Below are positions 45,090 through 53,929 of a stretch of 64,000 nt of DNA, in pieces (the stretch's first letter is position 1; every line of letters begins with the position of its first letter). A program made the translations under genes and the position numbers. The notes beneath the pieces were generated by a model. That model searched no databases. It was not told the DNA's origin and was given only the letters and a program-made list of their open reading frames with translations. Source of the DNA: Nocardia mangyaensis. GTDB lineage: Bacteria; Actinomycetota; Actinomycetes; Mycobacteriales; Mycobacteriaceae. The DNA lies in contig NZ_CP018082.1 of assembly GCF_001886715.1 (NCBI RefSeq), positions 6,076,001 to 6,140,000 of the forward strand. The letters are read 5' to 3'.

Positions 45090-45811
45090 AAACGGACCGG
45101 ATGACATTCTTGGCAGCGACCGACTTCCTCGACATCGAGCACGAGTTAGTCCGGGAGTTCACCGCCACTGTGATCGGCGACGCGAGCACCGGCCGAGAGA
45201 AGGCGAACCGTCTCTTCGCCGCCGTTCGCGACCGGGTCTGGTATGACCCCTACACGGTGTCTGACGACCCTGCCCACTATCGCGCGAGCTTCGTCCTCGA
45301 GTCCGGGCGCGCCTATTGCGTCCCGAAGGCGGTGCTCTTGACCGCGGTGTGCCGTGCGGCGGGGATCCCTGCGGTGCTTGGCTTCGCTGACGTCCGCAAT
45401 CACTTGCAGACAGACGCGTTGCGAGCGCTCATGGGTGGCACAGACCTGTTCGTCTATCACGGTTACAGCCTCCTCAATATCGACGGCCGGTGGTTGAAGG
45501 CGACGCCCGCGTTCAACACCGAGTTGTGTGCGCGTTTCGGTGTGCCGCCGGTGGATTTCGACGGCGATCGCGATGCACTACTGCACGCCTTTTCTGCCGA
45601 CGGAGCCGAGCATATGGAGTACGTCCGCGAGCGGGGCGTCTACGACGACTTGCCGTTGAACGCGATCCTGGCCGAACTTCGCCGCACCTATGGGCCTCTT
45701 ATCTTCAAGCGGCCCCACGTGATCGCTGACGCTTTCACCGATACACCCGCCCACCGCACCCATCCCGACGGGATCGCCCGCGATCCCCATTCACCTACGG
45801 AGGTCCGATGA
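45086..45811 (+). CDS. Transglutaminase-fold cysteine protein
   Basis: A 241-residue protein with the bacterial transglutaminase/papain-like fold. The nucleophile region is GRAYCVPKAVLLTAVCRAAG (Cys78), the His is in VYHGYSLLNIDGRW (His125), and the third position reads KATPAFN with Asn144 where Asp is usual. Such proteins cleave or form amide or ester bonds, or only bind peptides. Both ends overlap neighbours by four bases: the P450 stop and the aldehyde dehydrogenase start. Its tight coupling to oxidation enzymes is unexpected. One possibility is hydrolysis or transfer of an acyl intermediate; that is inference. Confidence 0.75.
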   Translation: MKTDRMTFLAATDFLDIEHELVREFTATVIGDASTGREKANRLFAAVRDRVWYDPYTVSDDPAHYRASFVLESGRAYCVPKAVLLTAVCRAAGIPAVLGFADVRNHLQTDALRALMGGTDLFVYHGYSLLNIDGRWLKATPAFNTELCARFGVPPVDFDGDRDALLHAFSADGAEHMEYVRERGVYDDLPLNAILAELRRTYGPLIFKRPHVIADAFTDTPAHRTHPDGIARDPHSPTEVR

Positions 45812-47334
45812 GCGCGACGATCCCAGCGGGCGTCATGGACGTGCGCAACCCCGCCGACGGTCGGCTCATCGCAACCGTCGCTGTCGACGACCGCGAGACA
45901 GTAAGTCTCGTCGCTGCTGATCTTCGAGACGCTCAGGTCGGGTGGGCCGAAGCCAGCCCACGGCAACGCGCCAAATGGCTGCATCGCTGGCGGGACTGGA
46001 TCCTTGATCACACCGACGAGCTCACCAACTTGTTGCAAGCCGAGACAGGCAAGGTGCGTCCCGACGCCCTGGTGGAGACGACAGCATCGTGCGAGTTCAT
46101 CAGCTACTACGCCGACCATGCCGCGAAGTTTCTCGCCGGCGAGCAGGTCAGGTCCTCGAGCCTGCTGACCTTGTCGAAACGACTCACTACGACCTATCAC
46201 CCCTTCCCGGTCGTCGGCATGATCATGCCGTGGAACTTCCCGATCACCCTCTTCCTCATGGACGCAGCGCCCGCGCTGGCAGCAGGCTGCGCGGTCCTGG
46301 CGAAGTCCTCGGAGGAGACGCCGCTGACATGCGCGCGGATCATCGAGGGCTGGCACGAGATCGGCGCCCCCGCGGTTCTGGCGCACGTTGTAGGTGATGG
46401 CGATTCGGGCGCAGCCGTGGTCGATGCCTCTGACTTTGTACAGTTCACCGGCTCGACCGCCACCGGGCGTGCGGTCGCGATCCGCTGCGCCGAGCATTTG
46501 AAGCCGATGAGTCTGGAGCTTGGCGGCAAAGATCCGGCGATCGTGCTGGAGGACGCCGACCTTGCTCGTGCGGTGGAGGGAATCGCGTGGGGCGCTCTGT
46601 TCAACGCGGGACAGGTATGCATCTCTGTCGAGCGGGTGTATGTGGTATCTGAGGTTTACGACGAGTTCGTGGCGCGGCTGACCCAACGTGTGCGGTCCCT
46701 CGCCCATGGTGCGGCCGGTCGCGACGTGGGCGCAATGGTCACCGCGAGGCAGGTCGACATTGCCGATCGCCACGTCAGCGAGGCAGTGGTGGCAGGTGCG
46801 CGGGTTCTGGCTGGCGGAACTCGGAGTGCGGTCGGAAACTACTACGCTCCGACGGTCCTGGTCGGTGTCGACCACACGATGGCCTGCATGACCGAGGAGA
46901 CCTTCGGTCCCACGATTCCGGTGATGCAGGTCGCGGATGAGAACGAGGCCATCCGCCTGGCCAACGACTCGGCGTACGGCTTGTCTGCGACGGTGTGGAC
47001 CCGAGACCATGCTCGTGCTCAGCGCATCGCATTACAGCTAAACGCGGGAGCTGTCAACATAAATGATGTCTTCAGCAACCTGTTCGCCACCACACTGCCG
47101 CACAGTGGATGGAAGGCCTCGGGCATCGGTGCTCGGCTCGGCGGAGCTCACGGGCTACGCAAGTACTGCCGGGTACAGGCAGTGACAGAGCCACGGATCC
47201 CTGTCCTGTCGCGAGAACTCACCTGGTACCCGTACACCCCGCGGCGCGCGGCCATGGCCGGAAGAGTGTTGCGCGCGGCGGCCGGTCGCGGCCTATGGCA
47301 GCGCCTCGGCCTCAACAAGGAGAACAGCAAGTGA
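45808..47334 (+). CDS. NAD(P)-dependent aldehyde dehydrogenase
   Basis: A 508-residue ALDH superfamily enzyme oxidising an aldehyde to an acid. It has MPWNFPITLFLMDAAPALAA in the cofactor-binding region, the general base Glu in SLELGGKDPAIVLEDADL, the catalytic Cys in FNAGQVCISVERVYV, and 'EETFGPTIPVM' late. A C-terminal extension of about 40 residues with basic and hydrophobic character (TWYPYTPRRAAMAGRVL) may touch the membrane, as in the SSDH/fatty aldehyde branch. The start overlaps the transglutaminase-like gene and the stop overlaps the SDR. It fits as step three after P450 and alcohol dehydrogenase. Confidence 0.9.
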   Translation: MSATIPAGVMDVRNPADGRLIATVAVDDRETVSLVAADLRDAQVGWAEASPRQRAKWLHRWRDWILDHTDELTNLLQAETGKVRPDALVETTASCEFISYYADHAAKFLAGEQVRSSSLLTLSKRLTTTYHPFPVVGMIMPWNFPITLFLMDAAPALAAGCAVLAKSSEETPLTCARIIEGWHEIGAPAVLAHVVGDGDSGAAVVDASDFVQFTGSTATGRAVAIRCAEHLKPMSLELGGKDPAIVLEDADLARAVEGIAWGALFNAGQVCISVERVYVVSEVYDEFVARLTQRVRSLAHGAAGRDVGAMVTARQVDIADRHVSEAVVAGARVLAGGTRSAVGNYYAPTVLVGVDHTMACMTEETFGPTIPVMQVADENEAIRLANDSAYGLSATVWTRDHARAQRIALQLNAGAVNINDVFSNLFATTLPHSGWKASGIGARLGGAHGLRKYCRVQAVTEPRIPVLSRELTWYPYTPRRAAMAGRVLRAAAGRGLWQRLGLNKENSK

Positions 47335-48167
47335 CGACACACCGTGCCCGCACCGCCGCAAAGACCGTAGCTATCACCGGCGGGGCCCGCGGCATCGGCT
47401 ACCAGACCGCGAAGGAGCTGATTCGACGAGGCCACCGCGTCGCCATCGGCGATGTCGATGAGAAGCGCGCTCAGGAGGCCGCCACCGAACTCGGCGTGAA
47501 GATCGTTACCCACCTCGACGTAACCGACCCCACTTCGTTTCGGCAATTTCTCGAGCTGGTCGAGGAAGAGCTCGGCCCCCTCGACGTGCTGATCAACAAT
47601 GCGGGCATCATGCCCACTGGTCACGTACACGAGGAAGACGACACGGTGACCCGGAGGCAGGTCGAGATCAACGTCCTGGGAGTCGTCTTTGGGACCAAAC
47701 TAGCCCTTCAGCGAATGCTGCCGCGGCGCGCTGGGCACATCATCAACACCGCGTCGCTGGCCGGCGAGCTCGCTGTGCCTGGACTGGCGACGTATTGCGG
47801 TACCAAATTCGCGGTCATCGGATTCACCGAGGCGGCACGGCACGAGTACCGCACGTCAGGCGTCGAGCTGTCCACCGTTAGGCCCACATTCACCAACACC
47901 GAGCTCGTCGCGGGAACCGCTGGTGCCAAGGGACTGCGCAATGCCGAGCCCGAGGAGATCGCGCGTGCGACAGCCGATCTTATCGAGCGCCCGCGTCCAT
48001 TCGTACGCGTCACTCGCCTGGCCGGCGTATTGGTCGCGGCGATGAAGTTCGTCCCTGGCTGGCTGACCGCCAGGCTCGGATCCGCGCTGGGCACGGACTC
48101 GGTATTTCTCGACGGCGTCGACACAGCGGCCCGCCAGGCCTACCTGGACAGAATCCGGACCCACTGA
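47331..48167 (+). CDS. Short-chain dehydrogenase/reductase (SDR)
   Basis: A 278-residue classical SDR. The cofactor motif is TGGARGIG with 'IGDVDEKRAQEA' following (Asp suggesting NAD preference), NNAG is present, and the catalytic YxxxK is YCGTK. A GTG start at 47331 overlaps the ALDH stop (GTGA), supported by AAGGAG shortly before. The C-terminal part is longer than minimal SDRs and hydrophobic (LAGVLVAAMKFVPGWL), as in lipid-active members. It is the natural alcohol dehydrogenase of the pathway, acting between the P450s and ALDH. Confidence 0.88.
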   Translation: MTTHRARTAAKTVAITGGARGIGYQTAKELIRRGHRVAIGDVDEKRAQEAATELGVKIVTHLDVTDPTSFRQFLELVEEELGPLDVLINNAGIMPTGHVHEEDDTVTRRQVEINVLGVVFGTKLALQRMLPRRAGHIINTASLAGELAVPGLATYCGTKFAVIGFTEAARHEYRTSGVELSTVRPTFTNTELVAGTAGAKGLRNAEPEEIARATADLIERPRPFVRVTRLAGVLVAAMKFVPGWLTARLGSALGTDSVFLDGVDTAARQAYLDRIRTH

Positions 48168-48215
48168 CCCGGTCTTCGATCCCCGTTGGCCCCTCATTCA
48201 CCCGAAAGGATTCAC

Positions 48216-49283
48216 ATGCCCCGCAGGACCCTGGTCGATGACTACCCGCACAAGATGGGGGGACACTGCGGTTCTGGCGCTATGCGGGATCTTCTGCATT
48301 GGCATGGACTGGGGTGGGATGGGCCGCCCGACGAAGGTCTGGTGTTCGCTCTCGGCGGCGCACTGGGGTTATCATACCTCCGGTCAAGCGACCTCGTTCC
48401 ACCGCTGTACCTGGTAGGACGAGGCGCCGACTTCGAAATTGATCTGCCCCGCCGACTCGGCGCGCAAGTCCAGGTTCTCACGACCGATGATCCCCGAGAG
48501 GGGTGGTCATGGGTTCTCGACGAGCTCGAAGCAGGCAGACCCAGCCTGGTATGGGGAGATATCGGTGAGTTGCCGTACCTCCGCGTCCAATTCCAGATGA
48601 GTCGCCACGACATCGTCGTGATCGGTCACGACGAGGCCGAGGGGATCGCCTTTGTCGTAGACAATGACCGCGCCGAGGTGCAGAAAGTCCCGCTCGATGC
48701 ACTGGCTCGGGCGCGGTCATCGAAGTCTTTCCCGCAACCGACGCGCCACTGTACATACCGCATCAGCTGGCCGAGTGCGCTGCCGGACGTGGCGGAAGTA
48801 GCGGCGGAGGCATTTCGACAGTCCGCAGCCGGAATGCGCCGCCCATCGCAACCCGGGATCGTCGATCTCAGGACAGCGGCATCCGGTGCGGAGGGCTTGG
48901 CCGCGGCGGTGCAGCTGGCGGCCGACATTCAGACCTGGGCCGATCTTCCGGTGGACGACCTCGAGACTCTCCTGTTCAGCCTGAGCGCTTTCATTGAGAA
49001 GGCAGGTACTGGCGGCGGGCTGTTCCGCCGCTTGCTAGCCGATGGCTGCGCAGATGTCGCTCGTTTGACCGGGGACTCCGCCACCGCTCAACTCGCCGTA
49101 GCGGCCAGCCGTTGTGCGCAGGCGTGGACCGCCACTGCGCGTGCCGGTATCCGCCGCGACGTTGATATACGAGTTCGCCTGGCCGGGGTGGCCTCGGCCG
49201 CTAGCCAACTGCCAGAGCTGGAGTTGGACCTGGTCGCGTCCCTGGAGGCTGCTTCCAGTTCGCTGACGGCTGTGGATCGCTGA
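48216..49283 (+). CDS. BtrH-N/DUF4872-like protein, possible acyltransferase
   Basis: A 355-residue protein resembling the butirosin BtrH family (N-terminal BtrH domain followed by a DUF4872-type helical region). The N-terminal motif GGHCGSGAMRDLLHWHG places Cys18 where the family's reactive Cys lies, and SRHDIVVIGHDEAEGIAFVV has the His and Asp of a C39-peptidase-like fold. BtrH itself moves an acyl group from a carrier protein to an amine. No carrier protein or aminoglycoside gene is nearby. It starts 48 bp after the SDR and precedes the acyl-CoA ligase by about 80 bp. Acyl transfer from a CoA-activated product to an amine is a hypothesis. Confidence 0.7.
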   Translation: MPRRTLVDDYPHKMGGHCGSGAMRDLLHWHGLGWDGPPDEGLVFALGGALGLSYLRSSDLVPPLYLVGRGADFEIDLPRRLGAQVQVLTTDDPREGWSWVLDELEAGRPSLVWGDIGELPYLRVQFQMSRHDIVVIGHDEAEGIAFVVDNDRAEVQKVPLDALARARSSKSFPQPTRHCTYRISWPSALPDVAEVAAEAFRQSAAGMRRPSQPGIVDLRTAASGAEGLAAAVQLAADIQTWADLPVDDLETLLFSLSAFIEKAGTGGGLFRRLLADGCADVARLTGDSATAQLAVAASRCAQAWTATARAGIRRDVDIRVRLAGVASAASQLPELELDLVASLEAASSSLTAVDR

Positions 49284-49364
49284 CAGCAGCCCCATGTCGC
49301 CGGCCAGCGGCGAATCAACCCCCAGATCGCCTACGTTCGAAGACACTCTTGAATGAGGAATGCT

Positions 49365-50996
49365 ATGCAGAGCACGATGATGAACGTCCCGTTGACGACC
49401 GCGGCGATTCTGCGCCACGGCTCGAGTGTGCACGGCTCGGCGACCGTGCGGACTTTGCAACTTGACGGAAGCGTGAAGGTTGCTACGTTCTCCGAAATCG
49501 GACGGAGGTCCGCTCAGTTGGCCAACGCATTGCGGGCTTGCGGGATCACAGGCGATGAGCGCGTCGCGACCCTCATGTGGAACAACCAGGAGCACGTGGA
49601 GGCCTACTGCGCAGTGCCCTCGATGGGAGCGGTGCTGCATACCCTGAATCTACGGCTCGCCTCCGATCAGCTTGTTTACATCGGTAACCACGCTCAGGAC
49701 CAAGTCGTGATTGTCGATGGAAGCCTGGTACCCATGATGGCCTCAGTGTTGCTGCAGCTCACTAGCGTGCATACCATCGTTGTCACCGGAGAGGTGGACC
49801 TTACCCCGCTGCACCGTGAGGGACTGACAGTCGTTGATTACGAGGAGTTCATCTCCGCCCAGCCCGAGACGTTCGACTGGCCAGACCTCGACGAGCAGTC
49901 TGCGGCCGCGGCCTGTTACACCTCTGGCACCACCGGCGACCCCAAAGGTGTCGCCTATAGCCACCGGTCGACTTACCTCCACTCGATGGCGGCCTGCGCC
50001 GCCGACGGACTGAGCGTGAGCAGCGATGACCGAATCCTCCCCATCGTCCCGATGTTCCACGCGAACGCCTGGGGGCTGGTCTACGCCGCACTCATGGCGG
50101 GTGCCGACTTGCTCATGCCTGACCGGTTCCTACAGGCCGAGCCGCTCGTGCGGCTGATCGACGTCCACAAGGCAACCATCGCCGGGGCAGTCCCGACCAT
50201 CTGGAACGACGTCTTGGACTTCCTGGATTCCAACCCCAGCTACGACATCTCGTCTCTAGGCCTGGTCGCTTGCGGTGGCTCAGCTGTACCCGTTCATCTA
50301 ATGAAGGCCTTCGAGGAGAGGTACAACGTACAAGTTGTACAGGCGTGGGGAATGACCGAGACCTCGCCACTAGCGGCTGTCGCGCGTCCACCGGCGTCGC
50401 TCGACACGCAGGAGCGGTGGCGTCTGCGAGCGACCCAAGGTCGTCCGGTTGCAGGAGTCGAGCTGAGGATCGTCGACGACGGAGGCAATGAGCTCCCGCA
50501 TGACGGCGAAGCCGTCGGTGAGTTGCAAGTGCGCGGACCTTGGATTACCGGCTCGTACATCGGCGAAGAGGATGGCGGGGACAAGTTCCAGGACGGCTGG
50601 TTGCGCACCGGCGATGTCGGCCGGATCGACGAACGCAGCTTTGTCACGCTGACCGACCGCACCAAGGACGTGATCAAGTCCGGCGGGGAGTGGATCTCCT
50701 CGGTCGAGCTCGAACTTCTGCTCGCCGGTCACCCCGACGTGCTCGAGGCATCAGTAATCGGGGTCCCGGATGAGAAGTGGCAGGAACGCCCCCTCGCTGT
50801 GATCGTCGTACGCGACGGGCGGCAAGTAACACCTGCCCAACTGCGTGACTTCCTCGACGGCAAGGTCGCCACGTGGTGGCTGCCTGAGCGCTGGAGCTTC
50901 ACCGCAGAGGTGCCCAAGACCTCGGTCGGCAAGTTCGATAAGAAGCGGTTGCGCACCCTGCATGCGAACGGCGAGCTGACCATCGTCGAGATTTAG
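49365..50996 (+). CDS. Acyl-CoA ligase (AMP-forming), FadD type
   Basis: A 543-residue ANL-superfamily ligase that activates a carboxylic acid as adenylate and then CoA thioester. Visible motifs are ACYTSGTTGDPKGVAYSH (P-loop), QAWGMTETSP, DGWLRTGDVGRID and the catalytic Lys in PKTSVGKFDKK. It is closest in pattern to medium/long-chain fatty acyl-CoA synthetases. The ATG at 49365 has GAGGA at five bases; an ATG twelve bases earlier lacks one. It follows the BtrH-like gene by 80 bp. It takes the acid made by ALDH into CoA chemistry. Confidence 0.9.
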   Translation: MQSTMMNVPLTTAAILRHGSSVHGSATVRTLQLDGSVKVATFSEIGRRSAQLANALRACGITGDERVATLMWNNQEHVEAYCAVPSMGAVLHTLNLRLASDQLVYIGNHAQDQVVIVDGSLVPMMASVLLQLTSVHTIVVTGEVDLTPLHREGLTVVDYEEFISAQPETFDWPDLDEQSAAAACYTSGTTGDPKGVAYSHRSTYLHSMAACAADGLSVSSDDRILPIVPMFHANAWGLVYAALMAGADLLMPDRFLQAEPLVRLIDVHKATIAGAVPTIWNDVLDFLDSNPSYDISSLGLVACGGSAVPVHLMKAFEERYNVQVVQAWGMTETSPLAAVARPPASLDTQERWRLRATQGRPVAGVELRIVDDGGNELPHDGEAVGELQVRGPWITGSYIGEEDGGDKFQDGWLRTGDVGRIDERSFVTLTDRTKDVIKSGGEWISSVELELLLAGHPDVLEASVIGVPDEKWQERPLAVIVVRDGRQVTPAQLRDFLDGKVATWWLPERWSFTAEVPKTSVGKFDKKRLRTLHANGELTIVEI

Positions 50997-51278
50997 GAAT
51001 TATCTCCATGCCTGGTCCTGAGTAGGACGGAGCAGGACATTGATACCCATAGTGCGAAGCTTTCGCGACACCGGCGACATTACCGTGCACGTCGACATCG
51101 GCGAAAGGCTGCAAACGAAGATGGGAGTCACCTCCCAGTGCACGGCACGTTTCGCGCCGGTGGTGGTGGAATGGGGCCACCGGCTGCGCACCACCTCTGG
51201 CGTGCGCGATATGTATTTGCATAGTGGTCACGCTCGAGATCGATGTTGGGTGCGGCTTCATCGACAGGAAGGCTGACC

Positions 51279-51809
51279 ATGAGCAATCTATCGGACACGG
51301 GCGGCAGGTCGTCCGATCCCGACTTGGAGGAATGGGTGCGTTCGTTCCGACTTTTGGAACCTCGATCGGCTGAGTTGCCTCCCCACCATCCCAACTGTCT
51401 CGGTTGTGGACCGGCCAACCCGCATGGGCATTTTCTGACGGCCCAGCGCTGCGCAGGCGGCGTGGTCGCTCACCACCGATTCGATCGACGTCATGTAGGA
51501 GCGCCCGGAATAGCGCACGGGGGCGCTGTGGCGACAGTAGTCGACGACCTGTTCGGTTTCCTGCTATACACCGTCGGCGAACTCGCCGTGACGCGCCATC
51601 TCGACCTCGACTATCTTGCTCCGGTCCAGCTCGACACTCCCTACGCCCTGCACGCCGAACTACGGTCTCGAGATGGCCGGAAATTACATCTCGGGGCCAG
51701 AATCGAGGATGCAGGGGGACATTTGGTTGTCACGGCCACAGCACTGTTCATTGTGGTCGATGTCAAACATTTCTTGCAGTCGCCGGTGAGTGCAAGGAGA
51801 CAGGCATGA
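51279..51809 (+). CDS. Hotdog thioesterase with HCLGCGPANPHGH-type motif (copy B)
   Basis: A 176-residue hotdog protein nearly collinear with the copy at 35.6 kb. It has PNCLGCGPANPHGHFL near residue 45, then GAPGIAHGGAVATVVDDLFG with the HGG and Asp residues, LLYTVGELAVTRHL, and 'TATALFIVVDVKHF'. The start at 51279 follows AGGAAGG. The stop overlaps the P450 start (ATGA), so the pair is an operon. It may hydrolyse the CoA ester made upstream or act as a hydratase; the first is more likely. The gene is 282 bp after the ligase, possibly with its own promoter. Confidence 0.85.
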   Translation: MSNLSDTGGRSSDPDLEEWVRSFRLLEPRSAELPPHHPNCLGCGPANPHGHFLTAQRCAGGVVAHHRFDRRHVGAPGIAHGGAVATVVDDLFGFLLYTVGELAVTRHLDLDYLAPVQLDTPYALHAELRSRDGRKLHLGARIEDAGGHLVVTATALFIVVDVKHFLQSPVSARRQA

Positions 51810-53020
51810 CTGTACCGAGCGAGCGAGCACTGCTCCTGGACGCCTTGCTAACCGATCACGGCTCGGCCGGACCTTATGAGGCGTTCCGGCGGCTGCGCCA
51901 GACGCAACCAGTGTTGGTTACACGATCGGGGGTGCTGGTATTGAGCCGCTACGACGATTGCGCGGCGGCGCTCCGCGACCGCAGCCTCGGCAAGGCCGAC
52001 GAGTCGCTGGGCTTCGGCTTGTCCGACATTCCTGAAGAGCTGCAACATCAGGCCATGCACCGGTTCCGACGCACCATGCTGTTCCGCAACCCTCCTGACC
52101 ACCACCGGCTGCGTCGGTTGGTCGCCGACGTGTTCACCCCGAGGCACATCGACGAGTTGCGCGGCCGCATCGTCACACAGGTCAATCACTTGCTCAATGT
52201 CATGGAAGCACGGGTCTCCGTCGACATCATCAACGATCTGGCGCTCCCGCTGCCCGTGAATGTGATTGGAGATCTACTCGGGGTGCCCTTTACTGATAGA
52301 GCGGTAGCAGCCCCACTGGTGCGGGCCCTGCTGGCCTCGCTCGAACCCGGTGCCGATATCGCAGCCTTGACAGCAGCCTGCGACGCCGAAGACCAACTTG
52401 CCGTATATTTCGCTGACCTGTTGGCGGTCAAACGCGCCCGCCCTACCGATGACCTACTGAGCCGACTCGCCGTCGCGAATGGCGACGACATCCTAGACGA
52501 CGACGAATGCGTCGGCACCGCGATTCTTTTGTTTGCGGCAGGGTTCGAGACCACCACGAACCTGATCGGCAACGGCGTCGCCGCGCTACTCGCCCACCCT
52601 GACCAAATGCGCGAACTTCGTGCCAGGCCAGAGTTGGCGAGCAACGCAGTCGAAGAACTATTGCGCTATGAGTCCCCCGTCCAGACCAACGGGCGTACGG
52701 TGCTCCAGCCGACGCGACTGGCGGGAGTTGATTTACATCCCGGTCAGGTCGTACTGATCCTGCTTGGGGCAGCCAACAGAGACCCGGATCGGTTCGACGA
52801 CCCCGACAGTCTCGACATCACCCGAACCGGGGTCCCGCCGTTGTCGTTCGGGGCCGGCATCCATTTCTGCCTCGGCGCACCGCTTGCACGGCTCGAAGGG
52901 TCAATATTGTTCCCGTTCCTGGCGTCCCGATTTCCGAATCTTCGGCTGGTCGAGCAGCCCCGCTGGCGCACCGGGCTGTCTTTTCGCGGACTTTCGACCT
53001 TGAAGGTGGTCACCGCATAA
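51806..53020 (+). CDS. Third cytochrome P450 (CYP107-like soluble type)
   Basis: A 404-residue soluble P450 of the common bacterial type. Helix I is LLFAAGFETTTNLIGNG, ExxR is EELLRYESPVQ, and the haem loop reads FGAGIHFCLGAPLARLEG. The pattern is that of CYP107/CYP105-like enzymes that oxidise polyketides, terpenes or steroids. It is translationally coupled to the hotdog gene. No ferredoxin adjoins it, so it must borrow the electron carriers from 40.6-43.6 kb or elsewhere. Substrate unknown. Confidence 0.88.
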   Translation: MTVPSERALLLDALLTDHGSAGPYEAFRRLRQTQPVLVTRSGVLVLSRYDDCAAALRDRSLGKADESLGFGLSDIPEELQHQAMHRFRRTMLFRNPPDHHRLRRLVADVFTPRHIDELRGRIVTQVNHLLNVMEARVSVDIINDLALPLPVNVIGDLLGVPFTDRAVAAPLVRALLASLEPGADIAALTAACDAEDQLAVYFADLLAVKRARPTDDLLSRLAVANGDDILDDDECVGTAILLFAAGFETTTNLIGNGVAALLAHPDQMRELRARPELASNAVEELLRYESPVQTNGRTVLQPTRLAGVDLHPGQVVLILLGAANRDPDRFDDPDSLDITRTGVPPLSFGAGIHFCLGAPLARLEGSILFPFLASRFPNLRLVEQPRWRTGLSFRGLSTLKVVTA

Positions 53021-53105
53021 GTCGTTGGTTCATCGGACAGAGTTGATCCGGCAAACAACAAGGCCCCTGGCGGCTTTGCCGATGAGCTCCTCCTAACGGC
53101 TGTCC

Positions 53106-53760
53106 ATGATTCGTTCGACTAGCAGTGAGTATTGTTCTGGGGGTGGCAACTCGGCGGCTTATTCGTTGATGGAGTTGATCTCCGGGCTGTGGCCACGCAT
53201 GTTCGCTCGCCCGACCACACGGCTTCCGCACGAGGGCGCCGACCGGTCGTTGCGGGGCCGACATCGGGAGTTGTGTTTCGAAGGCCGGGTGTTGCTGGTG
53301 GCCAGGTACTGCGGACGCATCTGACGATGCGTCAACCCGCGGCGGTATTCGGAATGGAAGCCGGCCAAAGCCCGGTGATCGACGACCTGGTACTACGTTG
53401 GCGCTGCGACCCCGGTCCGATCCCGCATGGTGTGGCGCTTACGGTGGTCAGCATCTGGTTCGACCTGCGACCGCACATTGCCGCACCGAGTAGGAACCAC
53501 TGGTACTCGACCCACCATCTGGTCGTCATCGACGCCGATAACGAAGTCGTCGTCGGGATCGGACGTCCGTTGCACCGCAAGCCTGGACGGAATCCGGCGC
53601 CGACGCCTGCCGCACCGCGATGGTGATCGCCGACGGCGGCTACCAGGGAACGGCCTCTTCATAGGGAACGGCCTCTTCATCCCGCACCGCCAGGCGCCCG
53701 GTGTCGGACTGCCGAAATGGAGCAGGCCCACAACAAGTTCCACCGCAAGGTTTACGAGAA
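53106..53760 (+). pseudogene. IS5-family transposase remnant with an internal 18-bp duplication
   Basis: Debris of an IS5-family DDE transposase: SLRGRHRELCFEGRVLLVAR, 'HLTMRQPAAVFGMEAGQS', SRNHWYSTHHLVVIDADNEV and 'VVVGIGRPLHRKPGRN', then 'MVIADGGYQGTGLFI' in another frame. An 18-bp unit beginning AGGGAACGG is tandemly duplicated at 53645-53662 and 53663-53680. The final part (LPK.EQAHNKFHRKV) again shifts frame. Several frameshifts and missing catalytic segments make it inactive. Confidence 0.65.
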
Positions 53761-53929
53761 ATCCCTGGGTAAACCACTCTTTGCCGCGTACCGCAAACTG
53801 GCGATCGCGTGGGCAGTCGCGGACTACTTCCGCGGGCCGCTCACTTCCATCGGTGCCAGGTTCAATTCCGGCCGAATCAGGGATCTGGCACTATTTCGTA
53901 ATTCGACTGTGTGAATTACTCAGCCGCTC

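Noticed and set aside
45688..47010. Minus-strand 440-codon frame opposite the aldehyde dehydrogenase
   Set aside because: No recognisable motif; the plus-strand ALDH has all catalytic residues.
53717..53914. Small plus-strand frame after the IS5 remnant (KPLFAAYRKLAIAWAV)
   Set aside because: Its first part is IS5 text in a shifted frame; the rest matches nothing I recognise, so it is left as debris.
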